From positions 332,485 to 396,484 of the forward strand of contig NZ_SZVO01000005.1 of the NCBI RefSeq assembly GCF_005280585.1: a DNA stretch of 64,000 bases. Reading direction: 5' to 3'. This DNA is from Dyadobacter frigoris (GTDB lineage: Bacteria; Bacteroidota; Bacteroidia; Cytophagales; Spirosomataceae). Positions 1-7,815 of this stretch are shown in pieces (the first letter of the stretch is position 1; every line of letters begins with the position of its first letter). Made by a program: the position numbers and the translations under genes. A model generated the notes under the pieces. That model had not been told where the DNA came from, made no database searches, and saw only the letters and a program-made list of their open reading frames with translations.

Positions 1-86
1 CAACAACAAATCGTTTTCCAGAAACAGAAAGCTTCGATAGAGTTATCAAATACCCAAATGACCCTTCCTTTCCAGAAACTCTATAA
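1..86 (+). other. possible 3' end of a truncated plus-strand gene
   Basis: Reading from base 3, the frame is open to a TAA at 84-86 and gives a polar, protein-like tail with FPETESFDRV and YPNDPSFPE. If real, it is the last 27 codons of a gene converging on eboE. Frame 1 is also open, to a TAA at 148-150, and one minus-strand frame is open as well. The case therefore rests only on composition. The gene expected after eboE in many ebo clusters, eboF, would be minus-strand and further left; nothing here proves it. Confidence 0.2.
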
Positions 87-135
87 GAAGTTGAAAAGTA
101 ATAAATCACGAATTATTCCAGACCTCTCCTGCTCC

Positions 136-171
136 ACCATTAACAATTAATCCTTAACAACTAACCATTAA
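136..171 (-). repeat. heptamer-period intergenic repeat, copy 1
   Basis: Read on the minus strand, this is a series of 7-base units ending in TTA (ATGGTTA, GTTGTTA, AGGATTA, ATTGTTA). It overlaps the last codons and stop of eboE. The same pattern recurs at 21363-21392, 38846-38919 and, in variant form, 23921-23949. Confidence 0.7.
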
Positions 172-1387
172 AAAGCACTCCTTTCACCCATTCCATTTCC
201 CTCACAATAGAATCTCCAATAGGTTTTTGTATGTCTTCCGGCAACACGCCCCAGGTATAAGTTTCCACTTCCAGACAAGGAGCGAAAGGCGTTTTTTTAT
301 GAATAGCAAGCGTTTTCACGATTGCATTTTGCGTTGAATCAAGTGCGCCGTAAGAATCGATAAATAAGGGAACGTGAAAATGTACGCGCCATTCTTTTTG
401 TTTACCTTCTTTATAATCTTCCAAAGCTTCCGGAAGATCGGGATAATATTTTTTACCGTCATTAGTTTGCGCTACTACCTGATGCAGATAAACCGGCTCG
501 TCAAATGCTTTGATCGCTTCGTATTTGGTCTGAGGATCTGTTGAAAAGTCAACTTTCAAGGCAGAACTCACTTGAATCCTTCCAACTTTTATGCCAACTT
601 CGTCAAGGCGATTCAAGATATCTTCCGGCTCTTCAAAAGCCACAGCGGCGTGACAGATATCATAGCAAAGACGGACGTAGTGTAAAATCGTCTCCTTGCT
701 TTTATCTTCTGAAAACCCGTATTTCTCTTTCAAATAAGCAATTCCGGTTGGAAGAAGATCGTCGCGGTACCAGTTTACGAAATCAACCGTATTGTCCAGA
801 ATTCCGTCTGGTTCCGGTTCAATATGCAGATGCATTACCTTTCCGGATTCTTTTTCTATTGAGATCAAATGATCTACAACGGTAAGGATATTTTTAGTCG
901 CTATGTCAATAGTATTACGCTTCGCTTCTTCTGTTTTCCACCACAAACGGTATGATAAAGGAGGAGTAGAAACGCCGCCTTCTGTATTTTCCGGAAGAAT
1001 TTGAGACAAAATTGTAAAAAGACGTTTGGTATAATCCACCCGATCAGATGTTGTCCAATCCGGTGTATGCACGTCGTCTTTTACACGCGTTGCGTGAAAG
1101 CCACCGTACGGAAAACCATTGATGACGGTGATATATACATTATTTTCGGCAAGCCACCTTTTAAATTCTGCCAGACGTTCCGGTTTGATCAGTTCAATTG
1201 AGGCGTCATTTGCAAGTCTCAAACCCAGCGCGAAAGGTTCGCCAGGGGCCAGTTGTTGCCTTATGTAAGGAACATTTTCTTTTAAAGCCTTGAAATGATC
1301 ATCCCATTTTTCTCCGGGATGAATATTGCTGCAATAGGTTAAATGGCCGAATGGGGTAATCATACTTTCTGGTTTAGGAAATTGCAA
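161..1387 (-). CDS. eboE: EboE-like metabolite traffic protein, TIM-barrel (sugar-phosphate isomerase-like)
   Basis: A 408-residue protein of the xylose-isomerase-like TIM-barrel type, assigned to EboE from its motifs and its place last in an eboA-B-C-D-E series. Visible motifs are GHLTYCSNIHPGE near residues 14-26, HLHIEPEPDG at 186-195 (probable metal-binding Glu) and CYDICHAAVAFE around 241-252. No signal peptide is visible, so a cytoplasmic location is likely. It starts 33 bp after eboD, so it is co-transcribed. A shorter start at Met9 is possible. Substrate is unknown; the ebo products are thought to make or move a polar precursor. The last codons and stop are built from the heptamer repeat. 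Confidence 0.85.
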   Translation of the reverse strand: MQFPKPESMITPFGHLTYCSNIHPGEKWDDHFKALKENVPYIRQQLAPGEPFALGLRLANDASIELIKPERLAEFKRWLAENNVYITVINGFPYGGFHATRVKDDVHTPDWTTSDRVDYTKRLFTILSQILPENTEGGVSTPPLSYRLWWKTEEAKRNTIDIATKNILTVVDHLISIEKESGKVMHLHIEPEPDGILDNTVDFVNWYRDDLLPTGIAYLKEKYGFSEDKSKETILHYVRLCYDICHAAVAFEEPEDILNRLDEVGIKVGRIQVSSALKVDFSTDPQTKYEAIKAFDEPVYLHQVVAQTNDGKKYYPDLPEALEDYKEGKQKEWRVHFHVPLFIDSYGALDSTQNAIVKTLAIHKKTPFAPCLEVETYTWGVLPEDIQKPIGDSIVREMEWVKGVLFNG

Positions 1388-1420
1388 ATTAGGATTCTGA
1401 TGAAGATTATCAAAAGGCTG

Positions 1421-2596
1421 TTAACCTTCCGTTAAAACCTTTTTCTCAGAAATATATTTTTCAAGAATATCTACCGATTCAGCAATGATATCAGCATCCA
1501 TTTCATGCACTTCCACACCTTTTCCTATCTTTTCCAAAAGCATAATGGTCAACCGACCACCCAAGTGTTCACGGAATTCCTGTAAGCCGTTTCTCAGGTT
1601 AATTTTGTCGTTTTCTGCGAGTTTGATATGATAAAGATCAAAACCCAACTTCACCAATACGTTATAGATTCTGTCCAGATCCGCATCCGAAAGCATTCCG
1701 ATCTTATTGGCATACACACAATCCAGCGCTATTCCGATGGCCACGGCTTCGCCGTGACGAACTTCAAAATCAGTCAGATATTCCAGTTTATGCGCAGCCC
1801 AGTGACCAAAATCCAACGGACGTGAAGAACCAAATTCAAACGGGTCACCGCTTCCGATATGTTCCGTATGCATTTCTGCGCAACGATGAATCAAGTAGGA
1901 CATTACCGCTTCGTCACGTTCCGCCAAAGCCGTTACATTTTCTTCTATCCAGTCAAAGAAAGTAGCATCTTTGATCAAGGCCACTTTTATAGCTTCCGAA
2001 ATCCCTGAACGCCAGTCGCGATCATCCAGCGTATTCAAAAAAGTAAGATCATTAAATACTGCAACCGGAGGTGCAAATGTGCCCAGGAAGTTTTTCTTTC
2101 CATGGAAATTAATCCCGTTTTTAACACCAACACCCGAATCGTTTTGGGATAAAACAGTTGTTGGGATCCGGATCAGTTTAATACCTCTGTGCGAAACCGC
2201 AGCGGCATAACCAACCAGATCCAGAACGGCTCCTCCACCAATACCGATCACAAAAGAGTGACGATCAATGCCATATATATCAACAGCCCGCGCCAGTTTT
2301 TCAAACAAATCCGGATCGTTTTTCGATGCTTCACCACCAGGTACCACAATCACATCTTTTGCTAACTGGATATGTTTTACCTGCGTTGCAAAATAGTTTT
2401 TGATATCATCCACCAATCCTGAATAAAAGGAAAGAAATCCTCCGTCCACCACAACCAGTACTTTACGCTGAAATCCTTGTTCCGTGTAAGCGCTAAAAAA
2501 ATCACTTAACAGATTATTGGTATCATTAAAAAGATTGTGTGTAAAAAAAATAGAATAGTTATACTCTATTTTGAAACTCTGTTTTATGGTTTGCAT
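1421..2596 (-). CDS. eboD: EboD-like 3-dehydroquinate synthase / sugar-phosphate cyclase homologue
   Basis: A 391-residue member of the dehydroquinate synthase superfamily. NAD-binding elements are visible: PGGEASK at 86-92, GIGGGAVLDLVGY at 118-130, and IPTTVLSQNDSGVGVKNG at about 144-161. Metal-site candidates follow in GHWAAHKLE and RHGEAVAIG. Its position inside the ebo cluster points to EboD rather than housekeeping AroB. The family acts on C7 sugar phosphates and forms cyclitols; whether this one makes dehydroquinate or a valiolone-type product cannot be read here. It lies 75 bp after eboC and 33 bp before eboE, in the same direction. Confidence 0.85.
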   Translation of the reverse strand: MQTIKQSFKIEYNYSIFFTHNLFNDTNNLLSDFFSAYTEQGFQRKVLVVVDGGFLSFYSGLVDDIKNYFATQVKHIQLAKDVIVVPGGEASKNDPDLFEKLARAVDIYGIDRHSFVIGIGGGAVLDLVGYAAAVSHRGIKLIRIPTTVLSQNDSGVGVKNGINFHGKKNFLGTFAPPVAVFNDLTFLNTLDDRDWRSGISEAIKVALIKDATFFDWIEENVTALAERDEAVMSYLIHRCAEMHTEHIGSGDPFEFGSSRPLDFGHWAAHKLEYLTDFEVRHGEAVAIGIALDCVYANKIGMLSDADLDRIYNVLVKLGFDLYHIKLAENDKINLRNGLQEFREHLGGRLTIMLLEKIGKGVEVHEMDADIIAESVDILEKYISEKKVLTEG

Positions 2597-2671
2597 CTTG
2601 AAAAAACAATAATGGATGACTGAATGTCAGAAAGACTTAGTTCTTATCTTTTTCCCCTGCATTCTATTATT

Positions 2672-3541
2672 TTATGTTACCGCGAAAACGCGTGCTAAAA
2701 GTATTGATAATGGTAATAAAGCTAAAACTGCCAGTGCAACCGGCCACAATCCAAAAGCCATACACCAGGAAGCATTCATCACAATTAATGATAAAACACC
2801 TGCTTTCACTGCTTTCCCAATCAACGGTCCGATCGGATTTTGAATGGCATTGTATAGTGGACGACCGATTAACCAGGCATGCAAAAGAACGAATGGAAGT
2901 GCAAAAAGCACATTTCCCTGTCTGTCAGCTATCAATAATTGTGCCGTCAAAACAACCAGATATAGAAAAACGGCTATATAAAGCGTTCTTTTTTTCCCTC
3001 CATGTACTTCGTCCTGACTAATTAAAGTTATGGCTGCGATATAGGCAATCGGCAAAAGTGCTACGAAACTCCATTGTTGAAATGACTCCGGTAAAACACT
3101 CATACCTAAAAGCAAATTTCCTCCACGACACATTCCCATCGTAAGCGGACCAAAAAACACATGATGTTTAGCAAAACGATTGTAAAGAACTGTAAGTGCC
3201 GCCACGACAACCGCTATCATTCCACTTTGGTAACTGAATAATGTTGCAGCGAGAATACCAATGAAAAGTAAAGTCAACCCTAAAATCGTAGCGGATTTCA
3301 AAGGTACTTTTCCACTTGGAATCGGGCGCTCTGGTCTTTCGATCGCATCCAGCTTAGCATCAAAAACATCGTTCATCACGACGCCGCCGCCGTAAAGTCC
3401 AAGTGTGGAAACAACCAGCAAAGCCGGATTGAAACTTGAAAATGTAAATTGTGCAATCGCCATCCCTGCCAGAATATCAGCTACGGCAGTAACCAGATTC
3501 GCTGGCCTTGTTAATTGTAAATAGGGTTTTAATTCAGCCAC
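2672..3541 (-). CDS. eboC: EboC-like UbiA family prenyltransferase
   Basis: A 289-residue polytopic membrane protein with 8-9 hydrophobic segments. It has the UbiA first Asp-rich motif, N57-D58-V-F-D61-A-K-L-D65, followed by the usual RPERPIPSG stretch at 69-77. The second motif looks reduced to DEVHGGKKRT near 177-186. The family transfers isoprenyl or phosphoribosyl groups onto polar acceptors at the membrane. It starts 2 bp after the end of eboB, so translational coupling is likely. In ebo clusters this protein is proposed to attach a carrier group to the EboD-derived precursor; that role is inference. Confidence 0.87.
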   Translation of the reverse strand: MAELKPYLQLTRPANLVTAVADILAGMAIAQFTFSSFNPALLVVSTLGLYGGGVVMNDVFDAKLDAIERPERPIPSGKVPLKSATILGLTLLFIGILAATLFSYQSGMIAVVVAALTVLYNRFAKHHVFFGPLTMGMCRGGNLLLGMSVLPESFQQWSFVALLPIAYIAAITLISQDEVHGGKKRTLYIAVFLYLVVLTAQLLIADRQGNVLFALPFVLLHAWLIGRPLYNAIQNPIGPLIGKAVKAGVLSLIVMNASWCMAFGLWPVALAVLALLPLSILLARVFAVT

Positions 3542-3543
3542 GA

Positions 3544-4575
3544 TTATTGAATTACTAAGGAATCTTTGGAAACGTCAGGTTGCTGGCCTCCGCGCAAAAT
3601 TGAATTACCGTGAAATTTCTCTGTTTTTTCAACAGATAGCCCGCTTTCAAAATCAGAAACATCAATTTGTCCGCTTTTTCCAAATGCATCAATTGCATTC
3701 TGATACGTCACCATACGAATTGTTTCATCAGAAATACCACGCATTTTCATCAAAGCAGCTGTTTTAGGAATCGCCAACGGATCTGAAATCCCCCAGTCAG
3801 CAGCAGAGTTAACCATGATACGCTCCGGACCGTATTGTTCCACAACCTTAACCATTCTTTCATTACCCATTTTGGTAAAGGGATAAATCGTGAAAGCTGC
3901 GTAAAATCCTTGGTCTAAAACACTTTTTACAGTTTCTTCATTATTATGGTCAATGATCACCCAGGAAGGATCCAATCCATGTTCCAGCGCGATCGCCATG
4001 CTGCGTTCCGTTCCGCGTTTTTTGTCGCGGTGCGGCGTATGGATCTGCACCGGAAGTTTTGCTTCTTTTGCCAATTCCAGCTGCAACCGGTAATATTTTT
4101 CTTCCGCAGGCGTCTGGTCATCAAAACCGATTTCTCCAATGCCTACAACTCCTTCTTTGTAAATATATAAAGGCAAAATCTCCATTACCTGTTCCGCAAG
4201 CGGCTCATTATTTGCTTCACGGGAATTTAGCCCCATCGTACAATAATGTTTTATACCAAACTGCGAAGAACGGAAACGCTCCCATCCTACCAAACTGCTG
4301 TAATAATCTTTAAAACTTGAAAGTCCTGTACGAGGCTGGCCAACCCAGAAAGAAGGCTCTATCAACGCAACGATTCCCGCCTGGCGCATTGCCTGGTAAT
4401 CATCGGTTGTACGGGAAACCATATGAATATGCGGATCAAAAAACCGCATCCCTTTGATCAATTCATTATATTCACTCCATGCCATATCAATGTGAGCAGG
4501 AGAATTTGCCAGCCCGTCGCCTTCCTCAAAATGCGATGGATTGGGCGCGCTACTATCTTTGCAATGTTGGCACAT
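3544..4575 (-). CDS. eboB: EboB-like TatD family metal-dependent hydrolase
   Basis: A 343-residue amidohydrolase-fold protein. TatD-type metal ligands can be read off: H49-x-H51 (FDPHIHM), E148 in GEIGFDD, H179 in QIHTPHRD, H210 in IIDHNNEE and D260 in NSAADWG. The first 40 residues precede the barrel and include a CQHCKD pair that is unusual for TatD proteins. The start overlaps the end of eboA by 23 bp, indicating coupling; a later start at Met31 would remove both overlap and CxxC. The reaction is unknown; hydrolysis of a phosphoester or amide is likely. Confidence 0.86.
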   Translation of the reverse strand: MCQHCKDSSAPNPSHFEEGDGLANSPAHIDMAWSEYNELIKGMRFFDPHIHMVSRTTDDYQAMRQAGIVALIEPSFWVGQPRTGLSSFKDYYSSLVGWERFRSSQFGIKHYCTMGLNSREANNEPLAEQVMEILPLYIYKEGVVGIGEIGFDDQTPAEEKYYRLQLELAKEAKLPVQIHTPHRDKKRGTERSMAIALEHGLDPSWVIIDHNNEETVKSVLDQGFYAAFTIYPFTKMGNERMVKVVEQYGPERIMVNSAADWGISDPLAIPKTAALMKMRGISDETIRMVTYQNAIDAFGKSGQIDVSDFESGLSVEKTEKFHGNSILRGGQQPDVSKDSLVIQ

Positions 4576-5437
4576 AGGTATTTAAGTCAGTAATTTCAAG
4601 ACTGGACCAGGTTAGAGCCCCTTCCGTAATTGATTTTTCGCATTCAGAATATTCGGATAACAGTGCTTTTGCAGGTGCATATTCAGAATCATAACATGCC
4701 AACGCAGCAGCCTCCTGATTTTGCGTCTGACGTGATTCAAACAAATGTTTCATATCCGATAAAAGTGGCTCATTCATGAATTTACTCACCAAACGCCACA
4801 CATTAGGCGCTACCGAGCGGCCTGCTGCCCAACGCTCATGAGCAAAATCTGAAAGAATAAGTGCCAGATTTGCATTTTCTCTTTCTTCCAGTCCGGTAAT
4901 AAAATGGACCGGCTTGTCATTGAAAATCGTTTTTAGCACGAGCTGGTTCCACGCAAGCTCACTGAAATATTTTGCAGGAAACGGATTGTGTAATGCAATC
5001 GCATCAAACACAAATCCCATATTGGAACGAACCGCATCCGTTGCCCTGAAAAGCCACTGTTCAGGATATGCCAGAAGCGGAAGCGCTGAATAAAGCGCCA
5101 CGAGCTCGTTCATTTCGGCTGTATCAAAAAGCGTTTCAATATTTTTAATAAACGTCTCCTTTTCCGTTTCGTCCAATTGTGTCAATAGCCACACACGAGA
5201 CAAACGGACCAGGCTCCAGCCATTTACCGAAAAACCGGCAACAATATTATTCAGAGCTTTTTCCTGCTCTAATTCAACATTTACAATTTTTTTTGGCAAA
5301 AACCGTGGAGAAGAAACGAAAGCGGTCATTAACTCAATGGGTGAGGAATTCCCTTTTTCAGTCAGCCATTCCGACTCGGAGTCAGAAGTATTCTGGCTGA
5401 TAATTTCCCAGAGTGCTCTATTTATCAGGTGTGACAT
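4553..5437 (-). CDS. eboA: EboA-like protein
   Basis: A 294-residue, Leu/Ala-rich, probably all-helical soluble protein with no catalytic motif that I can name. It is identified as EboA from its size, helical composition and position as first gene of the cluster, immediately before the TatD-like eboB with a 23-bp overlap. It contains no signal peptide or membrane segment. EboA is a defining but biochemically uncharacterised member of ebo clusters. The 198 bp upstream, up to the end of the MgtC-like gene, must hold the cluster promoter, but I cannot mark a convincing -7 box there. Confidence 0.75.
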   Translation of the reverse strand: MSHLINRALWEIISQNTSDSESEWLTEKGNSSPIELMTAFVSSPRFLPKKIVNVELEQEKALNNIVAGFSVNGWSLVRLSRVWLLTQLDETEKETFIKNIETLFDTAEMNELVALYSALPLLAYPEQWLFRATDAVRSNMGFVFDAIALHNPFPAKYFSELAWNQLVLKTIFNDKPVHFITGLEERENANLALILSDFAHERWAAGRSVAPNVWRLVSKFMNEPLLSDMKHLFESRQTQNQEAAALACYDSEYAPAKALLSEYSECEKSITEGALTWSSLEITDLNTYVPTLQR

Positions 5438-5635
5438 AATTTAATTTAAAAGTCAGTTCCAGACTAATTGCCTCTGAACTGTTTAAGAAATGGGTTATTG
5501 GTATCGGTATTTTTCAAACACCAATTTTTTTATACTGGTTTATTGATAACGTTTTTATTTATGGATCTGTCTCATTTTTTACGCCAATCAGTAAAATCTA
5601 AGCAAAAATTAATACTATAAAGTACCCGTTAGTTG

Positions 5636-6283
5636 CTAAAAGTCAAATTCAATAATATCAGAATCATTTAAAAGATATTCCGTCAGTTTTTCATGCGTCT
5701 CATGCGAACCTTGTAATAACCAGTTTCCCGTAATATGGCTTCCTGATCTGTTTTGTTCTGCACCCAGAATACTTAATCCGTAAAGTGTAAAAAGCTGTTC
5801 ATAATCTTTCAGCGTTTTTTTCTGATAAACACACATCAGGCGGTAACTTTTGATCTGGTTTTTATTCCTGATCCACTTTTGAATCGGAGATAAAATAACC
5901 AGACACATGCCGGCAACAACAAAAGCATAGAGCGCAATCACATAAAAGCCTGCCCCTATTGCCATCCCCAATGCAGCAGTTACCCAAACGATAGCCGCCG
6001 TTGTAATACCCACGACCCGGTTGTTTTCACGAAAAATAATCCCTGCGCCGATAAAACCGATTCCGGTAACGATATTGGCGGCAACCCGACCGGCATCACC
6101 GCTAATACGGATTGACACCAAAGTAAAAAGCGTGGAACCTACGGCTATTAAAATAAGAGTTCGTAATCCTGCCGACTTGCTGCGATATTCCCTTTCAGCA
6201 CCGATAATAGCGCCCAGCAAAAAAGAAAAAAGCAGCTTGTAGAGGTCTTCGGTATAAAACTCCATGGTATTTAGATTGGCCAT
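5636..6283 (-). CDS. MgtC/SapB family membrane protein
   Basis: A 215-residue protein. The N-terminal 130 residues hold four to five hydrophobic segments with the MgtC signature GAIIGAEREYRSKSAGLRT near residues 19-37 and GIGFIGAGIIF near 75-85. The C-terminal 70 residues are soluble and resemble the ACT-like domain seen in longer MgtC homologues. The family is linked to growth at low magnesium and to control of membrane energetics; substrate transport is not established. The gene stands alone between the ebo cluster and pepP, and a terminator hairpin lies directly upstream. Confidence 0.88.
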   Translation of the reverse strand: MANLNTMEFYTEDLYKLLFSFLLGAIIGAEREYRSKSAGLRTLILIAVGSTLFTLVSIRISGDAGRVAANIVTGIGFIGAGIIFRENNRVVGITTAAIVWVTAALGMAIGAGFYVIALYAFVVAGMCLVILSPIQKWIRNKNQIKSYRLMCVYQKKTLKDYEQLFTLYGLSILGAEQNRSGSHITGNWLLQGSHETHEKLTEYLLNDSDIIEFDF

Positions 6284-6290
6284 TTGTTTG

Positions 6291-6332
6291 AATGAAAAGC
6301 CGGAAGAATAAAGAATCTCCCGGCTTTTCGTT
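6291..6332 (-). terminator. terminator after the Xaa-Pro aminopeptidase gene
   Basis: GAAAAGCCGG at 6294-6303 pairs with CCGGCTTTTC at 6320-6329 across a 16-base loop. On the minus strand it follows the aminopeptidase stop and leads into a T-rich stretch. The uridine tract is short, so termination may be leaky into the MgtC-like gene. Confidence 0.6.
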
Positions 6333-6346
6333 CAAATTTATATTTT

Positions 6347-7636
6347 TCAGGAATTCATTATTTCCTCAATTTCTTCTGCTTCGATCGGAATATTACCCAT
6401 CAGGTCAATATTGCCATTGGCTGTGATCAGAATATTATTTTCAAGTCTGATCCCCAGACCTTCTTCTTTGATATAAATTCCCGGCTCACAAGTGAAAACC
6501 ATCCCAGGTTCGAAACGGCGGTATTTATTTCCAACGTCATGAATATCAAGTCCCAGGAAATGAGAATTCCCATGTGGAAAATATTTCTTATACGCCGGCC
6601 AATCCGGATCCTGTTTTTCAATATCCTGTTTGGTAATTAATCCTAAACCGATTAATTCACTTTCCATGATCTTGCCCACTTCCACATGATATTCGTCCCA
6701 AAGTCCGCCCGTAACCAGCATACTTTTTGACGCTTTAAAAACACGTAAAACCGCATCATAAACATCCCGCTGACGTTTTGTAAACCGTCCGTTTACGGGG
6801 ATACTTCTTGACAGATCGGAACCGTAATTTGCATATTCAGCGGCAACATCGAGGAGAATCACATCCCCATCTTTGCAGGTTTTGTCATTCTGAACATAAT
6901 GCAAAACGCAGGCATTTGCTCCCGAAGCAATGATCGGCTGGTACGCAAAACCTTTGGAACGGTTTCTTATAAATTCATGCAACAGCTCGGCTTCAATTTC
7001 AAATTCCTCAACGCCGGGTTTCACAAATTTTAGTAATCTTTCAAATCCAAGTTTTGTGATATCACAGGCTTTTTGCATCAAAGCAATTTCCTGAGGCTGT
7101 TTGATTGCGCGCAACTGGTGCATCACCGGTGCTAACCTTAGCAATTGATGTAAAGGGTACTTTTCCTTAAATTCAGTAATAAAACGTGCATCACGCGTTA
7201 TAACCGGCGAATCGTTTCTGGTATGTTCGTTTGAATTGAGATATACATTTTCAGCTTCGTAAACGATATTTCTGAAAACGGTTTCGTATTGATGCGTCCA
7301 ATAAATGGTCTGTATTCCTGAAACTTCACGTGCCTGTTCCTTCGACAATTTCTCACCTTCCCAAACTGCAATCATTTCATTTGTTTCCCGAACAAATAAA
7401 ACCTCCCTGAATTTTTCGTCCGGATGACCTGGAAAAACAAGCAAAATCGTTTCTTCCTGATCCACACCCGTTAGATAAAAAAGGTCCGTATTCTGGCGAA
7501 AACCCATAGAACCGTCCGCGTTCGTCGGCATGATATCGTTGGAATTCAGAATTGCCAAAGATTTCGCTTTGAGCAAACTTGAAAGCCTGCGACGATTTTC
7601 TATAAACAGGTTTTTATCTATGGCCGAATAACGCAT
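6347..7636 (-). CDS. pepP: Xaa-Pro aminopeptidase (M24 family)
   Basis: A 429-residue aminopeptidase P-type enzyme. An N-terminal AMP_N-like domain (about residues 1-135, with FRQNTDLFYLTG) precedes the pita-bread catalytic domain. Candidate metal ligands are the two Asp in LLDVAAEYANYGSDLSRS, the His in FPHGNSHFLGLDIHD, the Glu in TCEPGIYI and the Glu in GIRLENN. It removes N-terminal residues preceding proline, in the cytoplasm; no signal peptide is present. It is transcribed alone and ends in a hairpin. The pepP symbol is by family and not by proof of specificity. Confidence 0.9.
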   Translation of the reverse strand: MRYSAIDKNLFIENRRRLSSLLKAKSLAILNSNDIMPTNADGSMGFRQNTDLFYLTGVDQEETILLVFPGHPDEKFREVLFVRETNEMIAVWEGEKLSKEQAREVSGIQTIYWTHQYETVFRNIVYEAENVYLNSNEHTRNDSPVITRDARFITEFKEKYPLHQLLRLAPVMHQLRAIKQPQEIALMQKACDITKLGFERLLKFVKPGVEEFEIEAELLHEFIRNRSKGFAYQPIIASGANACVLHYVQNDKTCKDGDVILLDVAAEYANYGSDLSRSIPVNGRFTKRQRDVYDAVLRVFKASKSMLVTGGLWDEYHVEVGKIMESELIGLGLITKQDIEKQDPDWPAYKKYFPHGNSHFLGLDIHDVGNKYRRFEPGMVFTCEPGIYIKEEGLGIRLENNILITANGNIDLMGNIPIEAEEIEEIMNS

Positions 7637-7815
7637 AAGCTATTAATTTTTGTAACTGGTAATTTAATTCGTAAAATTACGTTTTACTTCTTAAATAATA
7701 TAGAAGATAAGTCAAAGTAATCCATGAGGAAGGTCATTCATGAAGAAATTCAAAATAACCTGTTATCTTGGAGTAACATTAATACGCAGGCAACCTAACA
7801 ACTTTAAAAGACTCA

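Noticed and set aside
541..885. Open frames of 60-170 codons opposite known genes (for example 541-885, 42380-42886, 39738-40214)
   Set aside because: They lie fully antisense or out of frame within genes with clear homology, and their composition looks like a frame shadow.
4548..4560. TATCTTTG on the plus strand inside the eboB start, which fits the -7 box
   Set aside because: It is antisense to eboB and nothing plus-strand lies downstream. Chance match.
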